Shown here: positions 45,544 through 55,633 of the stretch, in pieces
Layout: each line of letters begins with the position of its first letter
How positions within the stretch are numbered: the first letter of the stretch is position 1
Notes under the pieces: model-generated
Seen by the model: the letters and a program-made list of their open reading frames with translations, nothing else
The model's database searches: none
Told to the model about the DNA's origin: nothing
Source of the DNA: Arachis hypogaea
Taxonomy: Eukaryota; Streptophyta; Magnoliopsida; Fabales; Fabaceae
Assembly: GCF_003086295.3 (NCBI RefSeq)
Contig: NC_092047.1
Span: forward strand, 115,689,323-115,753,322
Direction of reading: 5' to 3'
Length of the DNA stretch: 64,000 nucleotides
Made by a program: the position numbers and the translations under genes

Positions 45544-45927
45544 TCTATTCTTAATATATAAAAGTAGATACATAAGCATGCACCACATTACTTTTGAGAC
45601 ATTTCTTTTCTCCTACTAATGCCATGTCAGCAATATTGCTTACTTGGCACAACTTTAGAATCAACCACTCAATTCTTGCCAAATCAACTATTATTTCCAA
45701 ATCAGCAAAAAAATAAAATATACAAATAAAAAACTAAAAAATAGAATCCAATAACTTTGTAACCTCCAAATACATTGAATTCATATTCCTATATTTATTA
45801 TATCTTACCGTTATAAACAATACAATAAATTTATAACCGCAACAATTAATTTATAAATTAAAAGTTTAAAAAATGAAAATTATATTTTATTATTATAATT
45901 ATATTTATTATAATCATTTTAATTTTT

Positions 45928-46009
45928 GCCAATGAGTTATACCTCAAATAGCATAGTCTTCCATATTGGTCGCGAGTTCGAGTCTCTGTATCTTTGGTTA
46001 AAAAAAAAT
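45928..46009 (+). mobile_element. tRNA-derived SINE in Helitron C, copy 1
   Basis: GCCAATGAGTTATACCTC start, B-box GAGTTCGAGTCTC and an A tail. Same family as 12656-12832 but more diverged in the A-box. Confidence 0.7.
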
Positions 46010-46421
46010 AATCATTTTAATTTTTAGAAGTAACACTAGGTACAAAGAACTATTATTGTAGTTTTTACTTATTATTAAAAATAAATTCTATTTTATTTTA
46101 CCAATATAAATTTTGAAAAGAATATTTGAAACTAAAAAAAAAAAACAAATTTATTAAAAGAATATCAAAACGAAACCAAAAAATATGATATTAGACATAC
46201 ATTTTCATATTAGATACAAATAAAAAACTAAAAACTAGAATCCAATAAATTTGTAACTTCCAAATACATTAAATTCATATTCCTATATTTATTATATCTT
46301 ACCGTTATAAATAATACAATAAATTTATAACCGCAACAATTAATTTATAAATTAAAAGTTTAAAAAATGAAAATTATATTTTATTATTATAATTATATTT
46401 ATTATAATCATTTTAATTTTT

Positions 46422-46500
46422 GCCAATGAGTTATACCTCAAATAGCATAGTCTCCCATATTGGTCGCGAGTTCGAGTCTCTGTATCTTTGGTTAAAAAAA
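46422..46500 (+). mobile_element. tRNA-derived SINE in Helitron C, copy 2
   Basis: Nearly identical to the copy 494 bp upstream, and therefore duplicated together with the Helitron segment rather than inserted independently. Confidence 0.7.
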
Positions 46501-49500
46501 ATAATTATTTTAATTTTTAGAAGTAACACTAGGTACAAAGAACTATTATTGTAGTTTTTACTTATTATTAAAAACAAATTCTATTTTATTTTACCAATAT
46601 AAAATTTGAAAAGAATATTTGAAAACTAAAAAAAAAAAAACAAATTTATTAAAAGAGTATCAAAACGAAACCAAAAAATATGATATTAGACATACATTTT
46701 CATATTAGATACAAATAAAAAACTAAAAAATAGAATCCAATAAATTTGTAACTTCCAAATACATTAAATTCATATTCCTATATTTATTATATCTTACCGT
46801 TATAAACAATACAATAAATTTATAACTGCAACAATTAATTTATTAATTTTTATAAATAATTCACTAAAGGTAATAAACATCCATATTACAAATGTTATAA
46901 TAATATTATTAATCATAATAATTTTACGTTATAAGTATTTAAATTTCATACCATTTAAACTACATATATAAGTCTCTTATCACTATTCCTTCACATAACA
47001 TCAAATTTAGCACAAAAAAATTTATTTCCGAACTGCAATGAGAATCTGATGATCAGGTATGACAAAAAAAATCACAACATGCATCATACATTCATACTTA
47101 CTCAAATACCATATACCTAATAATAACATAAATTGAATATTAGAATAGGAAAAGATCTTCACAATTTTAGCAACTATAAACGAAATTGATGACAAATTAG
47201 GATGGAACTATGTTAAATGTAAAAAGTATTAGAAGAAAGTATATAAAAAAAAAGAAACAACTACATTTGTGGCACATGTAATCAAACACTACAATATCCA
47301 ACAATAAAGTAACTATATACTTTTCATAATCTCATCTATCAAATTATTAGTTGCTAGCCCAATACTTATTTTAGGTTCAAAATTCAATTAAAGGTTTTAG
47401 ATCAAAGTGTTATAACAACTTTTGTACTATTTGATGGCGACGCAAAAAATTTATTGGGTACAACTGTTTTAACAGAAAAATAATCACATTGAAGCACCAC
47501 CCCATCAAGAGATTAAGGAGAAAGAAAATCACACAAATTTAAGACACATCTTCGAAAGAAGAATATGCATACAAAGATGGAACCAAATAACACAATAGAA
47601 AGTGCATCAAACTCAACAATTCATAAAGAACATGTCTTCGCAAGAACCTACGACAAAAAGAAGAAAGCATCAACTCTAACAACTAACAAAATAAAAGAGG
47701 ATGAGCGACACATAAGATGACTAAGTCCATCAACTAAAACAAATACAAAAATCAAACCACCAAATAAAAATGTCACTTTGTACAACTCCAACATCTAAAT
47801 CTTTTGTACCACAAATTATTTAAAATAAAACACCTTTTAAATTTAGCTTCAATTTACACATATTTAATTTATTTCTACAAAATATAACAATTTTTAATAT
47901 TTATTATATACTATCATTAATTTACCGTCCCGCGCATCGCGCGGGTCTCATTCTAGTTAGGAAATAAGGTAAGGCATGTAAATTGATGAAAGCAAGCTGA
48001 AGAAACAAAGTGTGAAAAAACAAAAACAAGGCATTGAATTTATGCAACTTGTGATTTTGCAAGGTTCTTATATTTCGGTTTGAAACTGGTAAATCTACAA
48101 GGTGTTTATAATTTTTTTGAGAATTTGAATTTGAATACTTTCTAAAGTCTCATAAGGATTCCACTGACAAACTGAAAGTAAAGTGCATACACACATGTAC
48201 CTTGTATTGTAAGTAATATACAAGGTTTACAGAATGATGATTCCTAACGTTAAGAATGAAATATAGGTGACAAAAAATGATCCTCTACCTGTTTTAAGAT
48301 GCTGAGTCATCATGAAATCTGAATCCATCAACTTCGATGTGGGGGATGTGGGAAATGGTTGACCAAATGTGGGGATCCTTCCTTTCTATGCCTTCAACCA
48401 ACAACCGACACTCACTAATTCTGAGTTCTCTTAAAAGAGGCAGGCAGCCTTATTTTCTCTATCTTAGGGCAGCCTAAAATTGATAATTCTTGAAGGGATT
48501 GTGATTGTGACACGTCCCCAAGCGATGTCAAATTTTTAAGTCTTGTGATTTTCAGATTCTTGAGATTTGGGAACACTAGTAATGCAAAGGATGTAAGTGA
48601 ATCACAGCTGTTGTCTATGTGCAGGTACTCAAGTGAGAAATATTGTTGGTGTTGCATTGGGAATTCTAAGTTCTTGCAATTCTTGATAGATAACCATCGC
48701 AATGAAGGGGGCAAAGAATTCCCTGAAAATGATATGACTGATGAGCAGTTTGAGATATATAACAAGCATCTCAAGTTGAGGAAATGGTGCAGCATCATCA
48801 TCATCACATTCATATGACTCCCATTCCTCCCAACAAGGCATTGAAGAAAATGAGAGATATTTAAGGGATGGGAAGGGTGTCTCCTGATGATGATCAGTTC
48901 CATCACCTTTACAGAATTCACCACCAATCATCTTCACCATATCAAATCCTCCAAGCTCCAATTCCATGAGAGAGGGTAACTGTCCAAGTGAAGGAAGCAC
49001 CCAACAATTCCTGCATCCGCACAGCTCCAATTTAGTCATGTTGTGGTACGAAGACTGCCCTACCCAATCTGGAAACATTGTACCCCAGTAACCAATGACT
49101 CTTAGCACTTTCAAGTTTTTGTGACGATGTAATTGGTCAAGTACATCTTTTTCAGTTTGGGAATCAACATCTTCACCTGATGACCACTCCAAACACAAAA
49201 CACTGATGTATTTCTTATCAACCATCCTTGCCTCCCGTGCTTCACCATTGTTGATTACATTCTCTAGTTTCTTAACATGAAATGACCCATGAAGATTCAG
49301 AAGCTCTCCCAGTTCTCCAATCCTGTTCTCTTCATGCTTGCCCACGACGTAGCAACTTAAAAATTGCAAATCTTTTAATTTGCTCATCTTCTTTGGCATC
49401 TCTTCCAAATAAGTGCCGTAGATATCAAGATGACGCAAATTCACAAGATCTTGTATGTTGGAGGGAAGCTTTTTAAGTTTTTCACAGAATCTCAACTTCA

Positions 49501-50392
49501 ACGTTTGTAAATTATACAAGTTACTCAATGACTTGGGCAATGTCATGACAGGTGTTTCAGAGAGATCTAAATAACGCAAATGAATCAACTCGCCAATTGA
49601 ATCATGCAACAAGCGTTCCTCACCAGAAGAGAAATGAAATGACAAAACTCGTAAGCACTTCAATTGTTCTAGTAAGGGACAAGGACTGGTTATTCCCTTT
49701 GAAAATTTACCATGTCTATTCAAATTGATTTGCAACAATGTTCTTGCATGTTTTAACCTACCACATGCTTCCACGATCTTCAGAACCGAATCATCATCGT
49801 TGCGAGCACATGACAAATGACGAGTTTTGGTATCATGCTTGGCTGCATTCTTGAGTTCGAACGTTCTAGAAAAGAACTTTCCTCCATAGAATGTGGCTAA
49901 ATCATGCATAAGATCGTGCATCAGAAATAAATTCTCATCAGAGTTGGAATGTTGAAAAAATGATCTAGAAACCAAATCATCAAAATATTCATGACCAACT
50001 TCTTCTAAAATGTTTCCACTCTTTGGTTGTTGTAAGAGACCTTCTGCCATCCACAATAACGTCAGTTCATCTCTATCAAATTCATAGTCTTTCGGATATA
50101 AAGAACAATAAGTAAAACAACATTTCAAATATGAAGAAAGGTGGAAATAACTAATTCTCAATGCAGGGAGAAGTCCGCTTTCTTCCTCAGAATATTCCCA
50201 AATCTCACTATTCAAAACATCATTCCAGTCCTTTTCATTATCTTTCCCTCTTAATAACCCTCCAAGTGTTTGAGCTGCCAAAGGTAATCCTTTACATTTT
50301 TCTATAATTTTTCTACCAATTTTTTCTAAAGCTGAATGACCTCGGGATTCAGCAAGATCCCATGCACGACTTGCAAACACTGACCAACATTG

Positions 50393-50809
50393 TGTTAGGA
50401 TTTGGTTGAATTAGTCCCACATTGCTTAGGATAGCAAATGGAGTGGGTGGCCTAGGCTATAAATATGAGGCTAAGTTCTCCATTTGTTTTTGCACCAGTC
50501 AGAAACACTTTAAGCTTGTATCTGATTTTTCTTTTCCTCTGTACTCTTTGATTAGAGAGTGTTGTGAGGTGTAGTTAGATATTTGCTTTGAAAGAGTGTG
50601 GGTGTACTGGGGTGCCGGTGAGAGAAAGAAGTCTATGTGTTGTAACAATTTTCACATAGTGATATTCTCTGGTTGTCATTTGACAACGGCCGTGGTTTTT
50701 TCTCCGGTAATTGGAGTTTCCACGTTAAATTCTTGTGTTGTGATTGTGTCTATTTTATTTCTCTGTCAAAGGTGTTTTCTCAAGGGGGAATGGTGTCTTA
50801 TTCCCAACA
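50393..50809 (+). mobile_element. 5' LTR of the short Copia element
   Basis: Contains a clear TATA box TATAAATA at 50458-50465, and CCCACATTGCTTAGG near the start, a motif common in this class of plant elements. Confidence 0.95.
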
Positions 50810-51109
50810 AGTGGTATCAGAGCTTCGGTTCGGTGGGATTTATTCTTAGTATGCTCTGTGGTTGCAGCCTAGTCTGATCTTCCACATCAAAAAAGAATTT
50901 TGTCCTGTAGCTTGAGGTTGATCTTTGGTTGCTGTTGTTGTTGCTGGAAGGCAGTGTGACTCTGTGAGAGTGCAGTTTGGAAAAGGTTCTGGCTAAGGAA
51001 AGACTTGGTATTTAAGTGTGTCCATTGTGACTCACCTCTCTTTCCTGGGGACCCTTCCTAGTGCACGGTCTACAGTTGAGTTATACTATTCCAGTATACG
51101 GTTGCAACA

Positions 51110-51274
51110 ATGTCAGGATATTCAAGTGCTGTGAAGCTTGAAATAGAGAAATTTGATGGAAGAATCAATTTTGGCTTGTGGCAAGTACAAGTCAAGGATG
51201 TGTTGATACAATCAGGTTTGCACAAGGCGTTGAAGGAGAAGATCTCTGGTTGCTCTCTCTATGAGAGAAGATGA
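51110..51274 (+). pseudogene. gag: gag N-terminal remnant in the short Copia element
   Basis: A 54-codon frame from ATG 51110 to TGA 51274 with EIEKFDGRINFGLWQVQVKDVL, the conserved start of Copia Gag, then a truncation. No protease, integrase or RT remains, so it must be mobilised by a helper element. Confidence 0.75.
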
Positions 51275-51653
51275 TGTTCTCTAGAAGACAAGAAGTATCC
51301 TCATGGTATTACCGCACTGCCATGGATAAGGATGAGTTGTGGCAATCAGGTCCACAATTGCACACGGGCATTGGTTGGCGTTGAGATGCAAGGTGTGTGG
51401 CGGAGTTAGGTCGATGGCTGAAGAACTTCCAGGAAAAGCCAATTTGGAAGTTGCACCATGAATTTTCAGCAAGGTTTCGATCTGTACCAAGGCGAAATGC
51501 TTGGAGTGGTCTAATTCCAAGTGAGTATACTTTCATGGTGGAGTATGATAGTTCTCTGAACTATGATTGTCGGTATAGACAATGGCAGCAAAGAATTGTC
51601 GGTGTTGACAATGGAAGCTGAAGATGTGTGACTATTTCAATCAAGGTGGAGAT

Positions 51654-52070
51654 TGTTAGGATTTGGTTGAATTAGTCCCACATTGCTTAGGATAGCAAAT
51701 GGAGTGGGTGGCCTAGGCTATAAATATGAGGCTAAGTTCTCCATTTGTTTTTGCACCAGTCAGAAACACTTTAAGCTTGTATCTGATTTTTCTTTTCCTC
51801 TGTACTCTTTGATTAGAGAGTGTTGTGAGGTGTAGTTAGATATTTGCTTTGAAAGAGTGTGGGTGTACTGGGGTGCCGGTGAGAGAAAGAAGTCTATGTG
51901 TTGTAACAATTTTCACATAGTGATATTCTCTGGTTGTCATTTGACAACGGCCGTGGTTTTTTCTCCGGTAATTGGAGTTTCCACGTTAAATTCTTGTGTT
52001 GTGATTGTGTCTATTTTATTTCTCTGTCAAAGGTGTTTTCTCAAGGGGGAATGGTGTCTTATTCCCAACA
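51654..52070 (+). mobile_element. 3' LTR of the short Copia element
   Basis: Same 417 bases as 50393-50809 with no difference found. Confidence 0.95.
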
Positions 52071-53047
52071 CATTGTTCATCATCCAACAAACTCAAACTG
52101 TAAGCTTTGTTATATTTAGTTTTCACCATAAAAGCTACTGTATCAAGACGGGTTGTTACAAGAATCTTGCCATCCTCACTTCCACATTCAAAAGGAGATA
52201 GAAAACTTTCCCAAGCCTCACGATTACTGCTCCATACATCATCCAGAACAACCAAAAAATTCTTCCTGGCTAGCGCATTCTTCAAATGATTTTGAGTTGT
52301 ATCTAAATCATTTGAGTAACAAGGACTGCAAGTTTTCTCTATCACAGCTTTTGTCACCATAAGAACATCAAATTCCTCCCCAACAGAAACCCATGCCTTG
52401 ACATGAAACTTTTGCTGCACTCTGTCATCATTATAAACCAATTTAGCCAAAGCAGTTTTTCCTATCCCACCCATACCAACTATGGGAATCACAGACAGAT
52501 CACCATCGTTAGCATCATCCAACAACAATTTCACTATGGTATCCCTCTCTTTGTCTCTGCCAACAGATATATCATATTTTTTAACTAGTGAGGTTGATGG
52601 AATCCTCCTAGACAGGTTATTGGCTGCAATCTTTTTTAGACCAATGATATCTTTGTGATTTGCAATATCTTGTAGTCTAGCAATGATTTCTTCAATCCTA
52701 TTAACCATCTCCCTATCTTGCAAATTGAGAAAGCGAGATAGGAAGTTACCTGGATCCTTCTAGGTGGCAGCTTTGGTGACGAATTCATACAACAAGTCAT
52801 CAGCATCATAGACAACATCTTGGAGATTTTCAAGCCACCTCTTGACAGAAGGGTCAGTGATCTGTTTCTTCTCAGCATCATTCAGCACAGCTTCAACCAC
52901 ATTCAGAATGGTCTCGAGCTTTTGAAGCAGCTTCCGGTCAACCTTCTTTCCTCGCATCATGTTGATGATCATAGGATCGGACCGAAGATTAAAAAGAACA
53001 CTGATAAAAGAAGAGAGAAAAGCTCCTCCAACAAGTGAAGCAGCCAT

Positions 53048-54228
53048 GTTCACTAGAGCAAGAAAGTAAGAAAGGGAAGGAACGGGAAGCAGTTTCTGTT
53101 TGCACTCCTAACTCAGAATTCTCTCACAAACACACAGAGTAAGGAAGTGGTAATAGTTCAGCGAAGAATGTTGACTTCATATGTCTTTTGCCTTTGACTT
53201 TCATCTTTCCATTTTTTAAATGCTCCCTACAACGGATCTTTAGCTGCAAAATGCTTAACAATATCCACTTGTACATTTATTTACTAACCCACCAACCATT
53301 CACGCTTCTCTATAACATAAAAAATTGTTCACCTTTCTCTTTTTAATATAGTGTGAATCCAATAGTATTTTATCACATATGCATGCATCTGCTACCTTTT
53401 TAAAAAATAATTTCAACATAAAACTGCCTTTAACATTATATTTTTGTTTATTTTACATACAATTAACTCAACTAATAATTTTATCTTTGCTAAACCGCAA
53501 GACAAAATACTGTGGGATTTTCACTAATCTGTCACTCGGACTAACATCCTAATACTCAAGGGAAAAGAAAAGAAAAAAGGAAAAGAGAGAGACAGAGAGA
53601 ATACATCAGACACCAAACACTCATTTTGAATACTAACTCATTTTGCTGCCTTGTGTTTGATTGCTTTCCTTGTTTTAGTCTATGTATCACAGTAGTTTTG
53701 CTTTTGCACTCCTTGATCCAAATTTTCTTTTTGCTGAAACACAATACACATATTAAAACAGCTCTCAACAATTTAACTCAGCCCAAAGTAATTTGCTGAA
53801 ACACCCACTAATTACAAGGGCATGGTAAATATTTCAGCATTTCTCAAGGGATGATCTTATTTTTAATTAACAAAAAATACAACCTTCAAATTTGCACCTA
53901 ATTTGTTTTTAAAAAATATATAGAAAATAAGCATGTCCATGCTGTTTGTACTTAAATAGTAACATTATGTAATTATATCAAGAAAGGTATCTGTTAGCTG
54001 ACCTTCGTAACAGCAGATGACTATTGGATCAATTATCCAGAAATACTTATTTCCTTACATCAATGTAGAAAGTGAGTCTCTCAAAGTGCTTTAATCTGGA
54101 TAATATCTTCATTCAGTTTGTCAATCATCATTTTTCCCACAGCCTCTCTGATCGCATCAAGAATTGTCATGATTTTGACATGTATCGTGAATATTAAGAA
54201 TTGTCATGTATGGTGATTTTGACAGAAT
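53048..54228. other. Upstream spacer of NLR2
   Basis: AT-rich with no gene. Part of 54050-54220 repeats the NLR-spacer sequence seen at 45070-45230 and 61730-61800. Confidence 0.4.
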
Positions 54229-54310
54229 CACAGACAGCATCTTGGAGATCTTCAAGCCACCTCTTGACAGCAAGGTCAGTGATCTGTTTCCTCTCAGCAT
54301 CGTTCAATAC
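54229..54310 (-). pseudogene. Relic of an NLR coiled-coil exon
   Basis: The minus strand reads NDAERKQITDLAVKRWLEDLQDAV, the same block as residues 56-79 of NLR1, with no surrounding NLR sequence. It is the trace of a fourth NLR copy that has been almost completely deleted, or a fragment carried by unequal crossing-over. Confidence 0.75.
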
Positions 54311-55393
54311 CCATTTTTTTCTTTATCTACAATATTCTTTTAGATTACGGAGCATATAAACCAGCAGGATCACAATGGAGCAACCTCGTTAAAACTATAC
54401 TAGAAAAAAGTCAAAAACTCACTTGGCAAAACCCAAACAAAGAAAAAGAGTACCATGATATTATGATTTAAGCAGTTCATAATACAAGTTTATAAAATAA
54501 AATTTCCCTATTAACACCCAAAATAAGAGACATAAATCGTAGTGGTGTGGTCGAATGTCATCAAGACCCGTCAAACCAACAGCTTAAACAACACAAAATT
54601 AGAAAAACTATACATCCCAGCAACTACTTAAGCATGCAATTCCCCTGTTCCAAACTTCTGCAACAATATCCCCAATTGTAGAAGTGCTTCCTCTCTGCCT
54701 CTCAAGAACCAATTGTACCATTTTGCTGAGAGTTTTGGATATCTCTATCATTGGACATAGCTTACTTTGTAATCATCCAGTAACTGAAATAAATCTAAGA
54801 ATGACCATGCAAAATAAATTACCCTTTATATTTGATCCATTCCTGAAAAGAAAAAGAAAAAGAAAAAGGAAATGAAAGAGAAAATTAGGAAACACAAGAA
54901 GTATATATTATGTGTCTCCACGTATCAACAAAAATTTCATAGCTGAAGGTATCAAGTGTGGCACCTATACATGCATGCAAGTATTTCACCCCTGACACAT
55001 CTTGTAATAATTCATTGCTTGGTATTCTTTGACCTAACCACGTGATAATGCAAACCAAATCTTAATCAGTAACTATATAGCACAATAAAATGCATGTATT
55101 TCAAGATAAATTTATTACATAATGAATTAAAATTAAATTATCTTGGTTCATCATGAAACTTAAGATGCTCACTTGTTGGAAAGGAAATATACTATATAGC
55201 TATACAGTAATCAAATTGGAAAAAATGAAAAAAGAAAAAAATTAATTATCCCTTCATTTGAAAATGGACCCTCTGCATCTGCCAAAACAAAGAAGATGGT
55301 AGTGCTCACAGTTGAGGACATTAATGAAAACTATGAAATGTTGAGAGAACTAAGTTCAATTACTAGTAGGAAATTTCATGTCATTTTTGTAAC

Positions 55394-55467
55394 TACAACA
55401 ACAACAACAACAACAACAAAGCCTTGTCCCACTAGGTGGGGTTGGTTACAGGAATCAAATGACGCCA
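55394..55467 (-). mobile_element. Au-type SINE 3' fragment
   Basis: (CAA)n followed by AGCCTTGTCCCACTAGGTGG and GGTTGGTTACAGGAATC is, in reverse, the 3' part of the plant Au SINE as I remember it. Block 1 has no insertion at the matching place (TTTTGTAACTAACAATAAAA, about 26520-26540). Confidence 0.7.
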
Positions 55468-55633
55468 ATAATAAAAATTTAAAAACACAGAATGTCAATC
55501 ATAATGAATAGATGGTGGTTAGTCCATTACTCCATTAGCTTAAAATTGGAAAATAAAAGTAAGAATGAATATGATGTTGGAGAAGATGAAGTGAAGTGGG
55601 TTTAGGATAGAGATAGCAAAAGAGTCACCTGTT

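Larger units (their letters stand above)
45721..46850. repeat. Tandem repeat of about 495 bp (2.3 copies) inside Helitron C
   Basis: The marker TACAAATAAAAAACTAAAAA recurs at 45721, 46215 and 46710 (spacing 494 and 495). Copies 1 and 2 are nearly identical, including the SINE. Copy 3 continues directly into ordinary Helitron sequence shared with Helitron A. Confidence 0.9.
45544..47956 (+). mobile_element. Non-autonomous Helitron C, complete, with internal tandem expansion
   Basis: Starts TCTATTCTTAATATAT at 45544 after host A. Ends with a strong hairpin (CGCGCATCGCGCGGG, 47931-47945) and CTCATTCTAG at 47956, followed by host T. It is 2413 bp long and has no RepHel. It is longer than Helitron B because of a 495-bp unit present twice plus a partial third copy (45721-46850), each full unit containing a SINE. 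Confidence 0.9.
50393..52070 (+). mobile_element. Short non-autonomous Copia-type LTR element with identical LTRs
   Basis: Two 417-bp LTRs (50393-50809, 51654-52070) that I find identical base for base, with TGTTAGG...CCAACA ends. The 5-bp target duplication CATTG is at 50388-50392 and 52071-52075. The primer site TGGTATCAGAGC lies at 50812-50823 and the polypurine tract AAGGTGGAGAT just before 51654. The interior is only 844 bp with a 54-codon gag remnant. Identical LTRs mean a very recent insertion. Confidence 0.95.
48294..53047 (-). pseudogene. NLR2: CC-NB-LRR pseudogene split by a Copia insertion
   Basis: Starts at ATG 53047 (MAASLVGG). The CC domain is open to a CAG to TAG stop (codon about 96, near 52761), after which NB-ARC continues in the same frame to 52071 with P-loop GMGGIGKTA and kinase-2 LDDVW. 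A 1678-bp element (50393-52070) interrupts it between DDEQC and WSVFASRAW. GLPL, RNBS-D, MHDLMHDL and the LRR follow (50392-48630). Relative to NLR3 about 270 bp of LRR are missing near 48760, shifting the frame. The remaining LRR is read in 48927-48415, and the tail ends with a TAA at 48294. It is not able to make a full receptor, though it may be a source of small RNAs or gene conversion. Confidence 0.92.

Noticed and set aside
45928..46500. Helitron C as two separate Helitrons
   Set aside because: There is only one 5' terminus and one 3' hairpin end; the inner repetition is a 495-bp tandem duplication.
51397..51621. 74-codon ORF inside the short Copia element
   Set aside because: No similarity to gag or pol motifs; the gag remnant is in another frame upstream.
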